Shown: positions 18,106-25,838 of the stretch, one piece after another | Layout of the letters: every line of letters begins with the position of its first letter | Position numbering within the stretch: position 1 is the stretch's first letter | Assembly: GCA_964345975.1 (NCBI GenBank) | Contig: CAYFSS010000006.1 | Span: 23,204 to 87,203 of the forward strand | Length of the DNA stretch: 64,000 bases | From: CAYFSS01 sp964345975 | Lineage (GTDB): Bacteria; Bacillota; Clostridia; Saccharofermentanales; Fastidiosipilaceae | Direction: 5' to 3' | Made by a program: the position numbers and the translations under genes | The notes under the pieces: model-generated | Database searches by the model: none | What the model was told of the DNA's origin: nothing | What the model saw: only the letters and a program-made list of their open reading frames with translations

Positions 18106-19347
18106 ATGTTCAATAGATTAGCTACCTCAGATGTCGTTGCCGTCCCCCACACCCTTAAGAGCCTCACCATCAAAGCCAGCCTCCTGGAGATCTTCTACTG
18201 GTTTGCGATGAGTACCTATGCAAGTTTCATGGTCTCTACGCTCATCAGTGTTGGTTGGTCTCAAAGTCTTGCAGCAGGTGCCATTACCGCCTGTTCTGTG
18301 ATTATGCTCTTGGCTCAGCCAGTTGCCGGATTCCTCATCGACAAATACCTTACAGAAAAGAAACTGGTCATCATCTCCCTTGGCCTTGCTGCCGTATTCC
18401 TTGGCGCCTTCCCCTTCACCCTCACCTCGGGATCTAATACGCTCATCTTTGGCAACATGGTTCTCTTTACATTGACAGGATCGGCCATGGCCGGCTTCCT
18501 CGATGCCTGGATCGTAGGATTAAGGCAAGAATTTCACGAACTCAATTACGGTCTTATTCGCGGGAGCGGTTCTGTAGCCTTCGCCTTCGGTGCTGTCATA
18601 AACGGTCGCTTGGCTGTCGCGCATGGCATACCTCTTCGTCATGCGTTAGGCGTGGTGGTTTTCATCTTTGCCATCATCATCGCGATCAATTTAAAGCCCG
18701 CCCGTAAAGACATTGCAACTCAAGCCGAAACCGTCACGGAAGAGAGCCAGGAGAATCTAAGGGTCCGAGAAACCCTGCATCTCGTCTTTCAATCGCCTCC
18801 TTATCGCTTGCTTCTTGTGGTTGCTTTCTGCGTCTCTATTTGTGCCTCGCCACTCATGACACTCCTGCAACTCATTGTCCGGGATCTGGGGGGTGATGAT
18901 GGAGCGGTCGGCATGGTGATGTTCGTCAATGCCTTCAGTGAATTTCCGACAATGGTCCTCGTTGTCTATCTCCTCCGGCGATTTAAAAAGACCCGCCTCA
19001 TCCTCTTTGCGGCTTTGGCATACACAATAAGAATGTTCCTCACCGGTACTATCGCAGATCTAACCCCACTCATGGCAGTCCAAGCCATCCAAGCCTTGAG
19101 CTATGGGATCTTTATCCCGGTTGCCATGAACTATCTTTCGGAGCTTGTCGACTCCAGAGTCAGATCCACCGCAGTTGCGATCTATACTGCATTGGGTTTT
19201 TCGCTTTCAAATATCCTGGGAAATCTCCTGACGACGTTCATGTTAGGACGTGGTTTCAGTTCACAAGAGATTACCATGGGGCTTGCCATCTTCCCCCTCT
19301 TGGCCTTCGCGGTCACGCTGTATGGGATTGCGAGGAAGATCTGGTAG
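18106..19347 (+). CDS. MFS transporter (paralogue of the one at 12017)
   Basis: 413 residues, about 12 transmembrane helices. GGAGG lies 8 nt before the ATG at 18106. It shares many segments with the MFS protein at 12017-13345 (LEIFYWFAMSTYASFMVSTLI, DKYLTEKKL, NYGLIRG, SRVRSTAVAIYTALG), so the two arose by duplication. The acidic central loop is shorter here. It diverges from the GH1/GPH operon and converges on the MglA remnant. Substrate unknown. Confidence 0.8.
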   Translation: MFNRLATSDVVAVPHTLKSLTIKASLLEIFYWFAMSTYASFMVSTLISVGWSQSLAAGAITACSVIMLLAQPVAGFLIDKYLTEKKLVIISLGLAAVFLGAFPFTLTSGSNTLIFGNMVLFTLTGSAMAGFLDAWIVGLRQEFHELNYGLIRGSGSVAFAFGAVINGRLAVAHGIPLRHALGVVVFIFAIIIAINLKPARKDIATQAETVTEESQENLRVRETLHLVFQSPPYRLLLVVAFCVSICASPLMTLLQLIVRDLGGDDGAVGMVMFVNAFSEFPTMVLVVYLLRRFKKTRLILFAALAYTIRMFLTGTIADLTPLMAVQAIQALSYGIFIPVAMNYLSELVDSRVRSTAVAIYTALGFSLSNILGNLLTTFMLGRGFSSQEITMGLAIFPLLAFAVTLYGIARKIW

Positions 19348-19400
19348 AAGAAACTAAGGTGTCGATTGGGTATTCTCTCAATAACTAAATCACCAAACAC

Positions 19401-20048
19401 TTAGGTCACGAGATGGTTCGGTATGAGCATGGAAACATGACAATTCATATCATTAAAACCATTTAAAAGCCCATTAGCATTTGCTTTGAGATCGTTGATG
19501 ATGCGGAAGAGGTGCTCGACTTCGACATCCGTCAGTGAGGACGTCGGCTCGTCAAAGATGATGATCTTGGCGTTGTAGGAGACGGCCTTAGCAATCTCAA
19601 CCATTTGACGCTGAGAGACCGGCATCTCACTCATTTGACGTTTGGGATCCGCTTGAATGCCCAGCTCGTTGAATCTCTCTCTCGTCATGTGAAGCATCTT
19701 ACGCTCTGACGTGAAGCGACCGATCTTGGGGTAGCGCCCAAGCCACAGGTTATCCATGACGTTACGCTTCAAAGCCTGATTCAACTCTTGGTGAACCATC
19801 GCAACCCCTTGCTCCAAAGCATCTTTAGAGTCTTTGAAATCGACCTGCTTACCGTCCTGGAAGATCTCCCCTGCATCCTTGTTATAGATACCGAAGAGAC
19901 ATTTCATCAAAGTGGACTTGCCGGCACCATTCTCGCCGATCAAGGCGTGCACCGTCCCGGGACGGACCTTAAGCGTTACATCATCCAGCGCTTGAACACC
20001 GGGAAAAGCCTTGGAAATATTGTTCAATTCCAAGAGATATTCGCTCAT
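19401..20048 (-). pseudogene. Truncated MglA/RbsA-type sugar ABC ATPase
   Basis: 215 residues where about 500 are expected. The first nucleotide-binding domain is recognisable: GENGAGKST at about residue 37, VAMVHQEL Q-loop, MPVSQRQMVEIAKA signature, IIIFDEPTSSLT Walker B. Homology stops at FRIINDLKAN, before the switch His and the whole second domain. The remaining 25 residues are not ABC-like. The start at 20048 has AAGGAGG. The permease (mglC) that should follow is missing; the next gene belongs to an unrelated MFS on the other strand. It should be inactive. The breakpoint lies at an AAAAGCCC motif (19465-19472). Confidence 0.85.
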
Positions 20049-20073
20049 TAGGTCCTCCTTTCTACTAAGAAAA

Positions 20074-20100
20074 CCCGCGTACTCTTTGCAGAGACGCGGG
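20074..20100 (-). promoter_or_regulatory. Intercistronic hairpin between mglB and the mglA remnant
   Basis: CCCGCGT pairs with ACGCGGG around an inner CTCT/AGAG stem and a TTGC loop, with one bulged A. No T-run follows. It is likely to stabilise the mglB message or limit read-through into the remnant. Confidence 0.7.
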
Positions 20101-20148
20101 ATCATTTCAGATAATTGCGACTATGCGTTAAGCATCGCAAACTCGCCG

Positions 20149-21384
20149 CTATTCTGCTGCTTCGGTTTCTTCTTCGGTCTCTTCAGCGTCCGAAACTTCT
20201 TCTTCCGTCACTTCATCGGTGACTTCTTCTTCGGTTTCTTCAACGTCTTCCGTTACATCTTCTTCAGACTCAGCAGCTTCGGCTTCAGCCTTAGCATCGT
20301 CAGCTGTGAAGGGCTGGTAAGGGACGCGGATCTTCGCAACGTCTTCATCAATGGAGAAGTCCATGCCGTCGAACGCTTCTTTGCCTTCTGAGAGGTTCTG
20401 GACGATCTGGAACAGAGTTATTGCCATACCTTCAGCATCCTGCTTGATCGTACCGGTCATCTGGCCGTTAGCGATAAGGGACTTTGCAGCGTCCGTTGCG
20501 TCAACACCGAATACAGGGATGGTCTTGCCTTCGATATTTCCGTCTTCATCAGCAGCCTTGTTGTAGCCGGCAGCTTCGAGAGCGGAGATAGCACCTTCAG
20601 CCATGCCGTCATTGTTAGCGATGACGAGCTCGACCATGTTGCCGTTCTCTTCGTTGTACTGTGAGAGGAGCGTGCTCATGTGTTCTTGAGCTGCTGTAGC
20701 GGACCAGTTACCGCCTTGGTCTACGAGGTAGAGGTTGGTATTTGCTTCGTCATAGAACTTAAGAGCGGGCTTGCCGGCTTCTTCGAGGATGACGTTAGCG
20801 TCTTCAACACCATACTTGGTGCGCATTTCAGCTTCGGGGTTGCCCTCTTCACCTTTGAGCATGACGTAGGAGATTTCACCGTCACCATTGAGGTCGAGTT
20901 CATCATAATTCTCGACGAGGTATTCACCGATCATCTTGCCTTGCATCTGACCGGCTTCAGCAGCAATGGTGCCTACGAAGTAAGCATTGTCATAGCTGTT
21001 GATGACTTCGTCCGTGACTTCACGGTTGAAGAAAATGAGCGGGACATCATCTTGCATAGCCTGCTCAACGATACCGTTAGCAGCGTCATCGGATCCGGTC
21101 TCAACGAGGTTCACGATAAGGAAAGGAGCCTGGTTTGTGAGTGCGGTTCCGACTTGTTCAGTCTGGGTGGTCTGAGTGCCGGCTGCGTCATAGTTCTGGA
21201 AACTCCAGCCATTCTCTTCCCAAATTTTGTCCAGCGCGCCGCGGACGGTTGAGATGTAGGTATCACCATAGTTGTAATAGAAGACGTGCGCGTTTTGTTC
21301 AACCGCATTGTCTTCAGCTTTCACCATTCCACTTGCGCCAAGGACGAAAAGGATGGCGAGCAAAAGTGCACTAAATTTGTTCAT
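20149..21384 (-). CDS. mglB: Galactose/glucose-binding protein with acidic tail
   Basis: 411 residues. A signal peptide (about residues 1-23) precedes a periplasmic-binding-protein-like fold of the MglB type: HVFYYNYGDTYISTVRGAL, and LDLNGDGEISYVMLKGE, which matches the calcium-binding loop of MglB. FGVDATDAAKSLIANGQMTGTIKQDA is typical of the C-lobe. After residue about 350 comes a 45-residue tail almost entirely of Glu, Thr, Asp, Ala and Val. Its own ATPase is truncated and its permease is absent, so it is either useless or served by another system such as the ribose-type ABC at 32-35 kb. Confidence 0.88.
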   Translation of the reverse strand: MNKFSALLLAILFVLGASGMVKAEDNAVEQNAHVFYYNYGDTYISTVRGALDKIWEENGWSFQNYDAAGTQTTQTEQVGTALTNQAPFLIVNLVETGSDDAANGIVEQAMQDDVPLIFFNREVTDEVINSYDNAYFVGTIAAEAGQMQGKMIGEYLVENYDELDLNGDGEISYVMLKGEEGNPEAEMRTKYGVEDANVILEEAGKPALKFYDEANTNLYLVDQGGNWSATAAQEHMSTLLSQYNEENGNMVELVIANNDGMAEGAISALEAAGYNKAADEDGNIEGKTIPVFGVDATDAAKSLIANGQMTGTIKQDAEGMAITLFQIVQNLSEGKEAFDGMDFSIDEDVAKIRVPYQPFTADDAKAEAEAAESEEDVTEDVEETEEEVTDEVTEEEVSDAEETEEETEAAE

Positions 21385-21647
21385 TGGTCATGCTCCATTC
21401 TCTGTAAATGATTCCAATATATGAATGCCTTCATTTCTGAATAGAGCAGTTTTGCAGATTATTGTGCAAATCGCTTTCTCTTCCCGAACTCTATAGCAGT
21501 ATATTGCTAAAAAGTAACCTGACTTTCATCAATTTTGTATAGATTAAATGGCAACTTATCATAAAGCTTAAGCACTTAGACAAGAAACATGCCGATTCGC
21601 TAGGGGTCACCCTGAAAATGACTTTCATCCCATTGCCACACAAAAGC

Positions 21648-22715
21648 CTACTCAATCATCTTTACTCTTTGCCTTGCCTCAGCCGCTAGCCCTAACATTT
21701 CGTCTCTATCGGGAACTGCCGTTAAGCAGCCATACTCTGTCACGGCAATCCCACCCAGGTAAGAGCCATAGAGGCAGGCATCAATCCACTCTGCCTCCGT
21801 GAGGAGCCCGTAGACCAAACCTGCCAGGAAAGCATCTCCTGCGCCCGTTGCATCCACCCGCGGTCCTACATCGATCAGGGGGATTTGATAGATGTGACCA
21901 TCACTGTATGTGAGAGATCCTTCGGCGCCCAGTTTGATGAGGGGATTTTGGAAGTGATGGCTCAATTGCTTGAGACACAAGATGGGGTCTTCTTCGCCGC
22001 AGAGGGTTTGCGCTTCGAGGAGATTGGGCGTGTAGTAATCCGTGATCGCAAAGTAATCGCCGTAGGAGTCAAAGCTAAGGCTCTCGTCGTAGCCCATATC
22101 GAGGACAAGCGTCACGCCCGCTTCCTTCAAACGTCGGTAGAGCTTGAGGTAACCGGGTTGCATGAGCACGACCGAGCAATCCTTGAGCATCTCATACGCT
22201 GCATCCTCCATCGCCTGATCGAGCGGAACGCCGACCGGATCCGGATGGGAGGTAAAGGAGACGAAGCTTCTATCGTTGGGAGTGACCATAGCCGCTGAAA
22301 TATTCACCGGGATCCCGTCGCCTTTGTAGAGATTGAGATACGTGAGGGAGGCCTTTTCCTGCCACTGTTCCCCAATCTGCGAGAAACGATCTTTGCCGAA
22401 GAAGGTGACAAAGCGACCATCGCCGCCTAAGCGCCGGATGTTTTGGAGGGTTGCACCGACGCCACCCCCGGGCATGAGGTGAAAGGATTCGGAATACAGT
22501 TCCTCGCCTTCTTCGGGAAGACGCGGTAAGCCTCCGAAGATTAGGTCGATGTTGACGCGGGCTATCCCTCCGGCAACGTTCTTATGAGCTTCACATCCAT
22601 GAGCGTCTTTTGTGCTCGTATTTGCACTTGTGTCCGTGTTTGCACTCGTGTTTGTATTTGCACTCGTGTCCGTGTCCGAACTCATGTTCATACTTGAACT
22701 CGCACTTATATTCAT
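21648..22715 (-). CDS. PfkB-family sugar kinase with a Ser/Thr/Asn/Asp repeat at the N-terminus
   Basis: 355 residues. The ribokinase/PfkB fold starts at about residue 48 (AGGIARVNIDLIFGGLPRLPEEG), with FHLMPGGGVGATLQNIRRLGG and the C-terminal signature DATGAGDAFLAGLVYG containing the catalytic Asp. The first 45 residues are low complexity (SANTNTSANTDTSANTST), encoded by short tandem repeats. The start is firm: its ATG overlaps the GH4 stop in an ATGA arrangement. With GH4 it forms a two-gene operon, so it may phosphorylate the sugar or a glycoside part released there. Substrate not predictable. Confidence 0.85.
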   Translation of the reverse strand: MNISASSSMNMSSDTDTSANTNTSANTDTSANTSTKDAHGCEAHKNVAGGIARVNIDLIFGGLPRLPEEGEELYSESFHLMPGGGVGATLQNIRRLGGDGRFVTFFGKDRFSQIGEQWQEKASLTYLNLYKGDGIPVNISAAMVTPNDRSFVSFTSHPDPVGVPLDQAMEDAAYEMLKDCSVVLMQPGYLKLYRRLKEAGVTLVLDMGYDESLSFDSYGDYFAITDYYTPNLLEAQTLCGEEDPILCLKQLSHHFQNPLIKLGAEGSLTYSDGHIYQIPLIDVGPRVDATGAGDAFLAGLVYGLLTEAEWIDACLYGSYLGGIAVTEYGCLTAVPDRDEMLGLAAEARQRVKMIE

Positions 22716-24073
22716 ACAAGCTCCTCCAAGTATTTCTCATTCAAGCGGAAGAAGTCTTCAGCCAAAGAACGCCCCAAGCTATAGGACTGGATCAAGGGGT
22801 GCATTTGAAGCGCATCGGCAGCCATATCAAGTGAAGTCATTTCAATCGCACGGCAAGCTTGGCGCTCATAGGATTTCATCGCATAGATAAGGGCCTCCGC
22901 CGGAGCAGGAAGGGCAGGCGCCTTATCCGGTATGACCCCGGAACTTGAAACCATAAGGCTCTGCTCGATGACATCATCGTCCTCAAGGTAGGAAATCGCT
23001 CCGTTGTTCGGGAGGTTCATGATCATGCGGCCGCCTTGGAGAGAATTCTCAAGGCGAATGAAGCCAAGGGCTACCCCGGCATATCCCCCCGGATCGGGAG
23101 CGTAGAGATCAAAGGACCATTTCTTCTTGCGCGCCTTCCCTGTTTCAGAGGCCATATAGGAGTCTTCACGCATCCCATAATAATGCTCGAAGAGTGCAAG
23201 CGATTCGTCGAACGTAGGATTCTTGATCTGCTCGAAAGCCCGCATCATTTCCGTATTGATGCGAAGAATTTGCTGTCCCCTGGTTTCCTTAGCGCGCTGA
23301 ATATTCCCCAGCGCAATCTCCCTATAGTAGTAATAATAGAGATATTCATTGAAAAGCATCCCATAACGTTCTACCAGTTCACGGTCAAAGAACTGCATGT
23401 CCGTTTCAACATAGAGTCTGGGATCTTGGATGAGCTCCGCTGTGATGTCCTTGTCATCCAAGTAGACTTCAGGGAACCAGGAAAGATGATTGAGTCCCAC
23501 GGCACGAGCCGACACTCTATCTCCCGCAACTCCCAGCATACGGGCAATTTGTTGGAGTAAGCTGGTTGGAGCATCACAGATCCCATACGTGAAGTCATAG
23601 CCCAGGTCACGCAAGCCCTGGGAAACGAGCCCCGCCGGATTGGTGAAGTTGAAGACCTTCACGTCAGCCTTGGCATGTTGCTTGATGAGCTCACAATACT
23701 TTGCCAGCGCCGGCAAAGATCGCATCGCAAAAGACAGAGCCCCCGCACCCGTAGTTTCCTGAGCCAAGACACCATGTTTCAGGCAGATCTTCTCATCTTC
23801 CACGCGCATGGCATCGCCACCGACACGGATCGTTGTGATGACGTAATCAGCGTCCCTCACCGCCCGGATCGGGTCACTCGTTAAACTGAACTTCAACTCC
23901 GGTGCCAGATGCTTAGCCCCTTCCAAGGCCAGGTGTCCGAAGTACTCCAACTTCTGTTCATCGTTATCCATCAGGACAATTTCTGTGAGTCCTGAGGCTT
24001 CCGCTTCCATCGCTAAACTCTTGGCTAGGAAGAGCGAACGCACACCTCCCCCGCCGATGACCGTTAACTTCAT
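22712..24073 (-). CDS. Glycoside hydrolase family 4 (NAD/Mn-dependent 6-phospho-glycosidase type)
   Basis: 453 residues, normal length. The N-terminal Rossmann loop VIGGGGVRS, LMDNDEQKLE (NAD ribose-binding Asp), ITTIRVGG, NFTNPAGLV, ICDAPT and the GLNHLSW segment are hallmarks of GH4, which cleaves by redox elimination using NAD and Mn. The usual metal-binding Cys/His pair corresponds to the Cys in GICDAP and the His in GLNHLSW. GGGAG precedes the ATG. It overlaps the PfkB kinase by 4 nt. Many GH4 enzymes take 6-phosphoglucosides; no PTS gene is near, so the substrate may be non-phosphorylated or come from the CUT1 system upstream. Confidence 0.9.
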   Translation of the reverse strand: MKLTVIGGGGVRSLFLAKSLAMEAEASGLTEIVLMDNDEQKLEYFGHLALEGAKHLAPELKFSLTSDPIRAVRDADYVITTIRVGGDAMRVEDEKICLKHGVLAQETTGAGALSFAMRSLPALAKYCELIKQHAKADVKVFNFTNPAGLVSQGLRDLGYDFTYGICDAPTSLLQQIARMLGVAGDRVSARAVGLNHLSWFPEVYLDDKDITAELIQDPRLYVETDMQFFDRELVERYGMLFNEYLYYYYYREIALGNIQRAKETRGQQILRINTEMMRAFEQIKNPTFDESLALFEHYYGMREDSYMASETGKARKKKWSFDLYAPDPGGYAGVALGFIRLENSLQGGRMIMNLPNNGAISYLEDDDVIEQSLMVSSSGVIPDKAPALPAPAEALIYAMKSYERQACRAIEMTSLDMAADALQMHPLIQSYSLGRSLAEDFFRLNEKYLEELV

Positions 24074-24295
24074 GTTTAACTCCCATTCTCTATCTGTAAC
24101 GTTCTAAGTAAATTGCAGCTGGCTTTTGTGTGTCAATAGGCTTGACATCAAGCTGCCTACTTTCAGGAAATATAATACAAGAGAGCTTATTATCTCAAAA
24201 AGCCCCCCGATCTTCCCCTACGTTTTCAGACATAAGCGCAGATGGAGACTCTCCCCACCTGCGCCCAAGTTTACTTCAAATTCCTAAGAATCAAA

Positions 24296-25591
24296 CTACT
24301 CGTTCTTCATCGCTTCCGTCGTCAAGATCTCAGCCATTTCCTCAGGTGTGATCTCTTCTTGAGCGAGGCGAGGGAACTCTTGACTCACGACGTCCAAGAG
24401 ATTCGGATACATCGTAGCCTGGAGGTTCGCTGAATTGAATTCAGCTTCCGGTAAGAGTGCAATAAATTCCGCTAAGAGCGGGAAGGATTCTTTTGCTGCT
24501 TCGGTGATCTCAACTGAAGCACCTGCCGGGATCATGCCCTGCATTTCAAGAGCGATGGTCTGAGACTCAGCCGAGGTGAAGAAGCGGACCATTTCAATCG
24601 CAGCTTCCTCAAGGCGAGGATCATCTTGCTTGGTCACAAACATACCTTGGATTGGCTCGTTGTAAACAAAATTCTCGGGATAAAGTGCGACGCCGACCTT
24701 ATCAGCAAAACCTTCAGGGGCAAAAGACTCATCGGAGAAGTCGTTGATCATCCAAGGGCCGTTTGCCATCATGGCAACCTGACCGTTGATGAAGTTATTC
24801 GCTGCGTTCTCATATTTGCCGCCAACAGCATCGACAGTAGAGTAATTGACGAACATTTTCTGGATATTGGTAAGACCATCGATGAACTCGGGGAACTGAT
24901 AGTCGTTCGGCATCATGACTTGCATCCACTCATAGGCTTCTTCACTCGCCGACCCGACCATCGCGCCAAGCCAGAGACTGGTTACCCAGGCACTGTCCGC
25001 TGTATCCATAGCAAACGGTTGGACACCGTGTTCTACTAAGATATCTGCTTGCTCCCAAAGTTCATCCCAGGTTTTAGCAGGACCTTCGATGCCGGCTTCT
25101 TTAAAGATTTCCTTATTGTAGAAGTAGCCGATGACATTACCTTCCGAGGAACTGGCATAGATCTTGCCGTCACGGGAGTTGACGTTCATGGATGCATCAT
25201 TGTAGAGCGCTTGCCAATCAGGATCTGCTTCGACGTGCTCGGTGAGGTCGACGACCAGGTCGCGATCCAGCGCCGGATCTAAGAGGTTATAACCGCCACC
25301 ATAAACGACCGGTGGGAGGTCATCTTGGCTGAGCATATGCTGCATTTTCTCGATGTAGTTCTGGTCGCCGGGAATTTCCTCGACGACGATTTCATACTTT
25401 CCTGCGTATTCTTCGTTGAAACGTTCTACGTTACGGGCAAGGACCGGAGCTGCAGTGTTTACACCAACCTGGAAGGATGGGAAATTGATGACGACGACGT
25501 CTTCTTCTGCAACGACCGGGGCGAGCGGTGCATAGAGGGCCAGGACAAGGCCAAGCACCACAGCAAGGGCTAAGATCATTCTCTTACGCAT
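24296..25591 (-). CDS. Extracellular sugar-binding protein (SBP family 1)
   Basis: 431 residues. Signal peptide MRKRMILALAVVLGLVLALY with cleavage after about residue 28 (VVAEED), no lipobox. The mature region (VVINFPSFQVGVNTAAPVLARNVERFNEEY, WDELWEQADILVEHG, MMANGPWMINDF) is typical of CUT1 binding proteins. AAAGGAG lies 8 nt before the ATG. It is the last gene of the LacI / MalF / MalG / PIG-L operon, after an intercistronic hairpin. Together with the secreted deacetylase it probably binds an amino-sugar-containing glycan fragment, which is inference from context. Confidence 0.88.
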   Translation of the reverse strand: MRKRMILALAVVLGLVLALYAPLAPVVAEEDVVVINFPSFQVGVNTAAPVLARNVERFNEEYAGKYEIVVEEIPGDQNYIEKMQHMLSQDDLPPVVYGGGYNLLDPALDRDLVVDLTEHVEADPDWQALYNDASMNVNSRDGKIYASSSEGNVIGYFYNKEIFKEAGIEGPAKTWDELWEQADILVEHGVQPFAMDTADSAWVTSLWLGAMVGSASEEAYEWMQVMMPNDYQFPEFIDGLTNIQKMFVNYSTVDAVGGKYENAANNFINGQVAMMANGPWMINDFSDESFAPEGFADKVGVALYPENFVYNEPIQGMFVTKQDDPRLEEAAIEMVRFFTSAESQTIALEMQGMIPAGASVEITEAAKESFPLLAEFIALLPEAEFNSANLQATMYPNLLDVVSQEFPRLAQEEITPEEMAEILTTEAMKNE

Positions 25592-25633
25592 AGTTTTTCT
25601 CCTTTGGATTACTCACAAATTCCTACTCTATAT

Positions 25634-25668
25634 GCTCCCCGAGCCCGATCGAATCAAGCTCGGGGAGC
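25634..25668 (-). promoter_or_regulatory. Intercistronic hairpin upstream of the sugar-binding protein gene
   Basis: A perfect 11-bp GC-rich stem (GCTCCCCGAGC and complement) with a 13-nt loop. No T-run follows on the minus strand, so processing or stabilisation is more likely than termination. Confidence 0.65.
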
Positions 25669-25707
25669 GGTTTCCACTTGTCTTTGTCATCAGCGGATCT
25701 GTCTGCC

Positions 25708-25775
25708 ATCAGTCGGCTAGTCTGTCCGTTCGTCTGCAATCAGTCGGCTAGCCTGTCAGCCAGCCTGTCGGCCAC
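25708..25775. repeat. Short direct repeats in the PIG-L/SBP spacer
   Basis: ATCAGTCGGCTAG(T/C)CTGTC occurs at 25708-25726 and 25739-25757, 31 bp apart, followed by further AGCCTGTCGGCC-like pieces. Unknown role. Confidence 0.6.
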
Positions 25776-25838
25776 CCTGTAATCCGTCACTCAATCAGAA
25801 CGGAGGCGGATACGATGCGAGCCACTTAGATAATGTGA

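Noticed and set aside
24133..24177. TTGACA and TATAAT boxes on the plus strand near 24.15 kb
   Set aside because: Spacing is 23 bp and no plus-strand gene follows.
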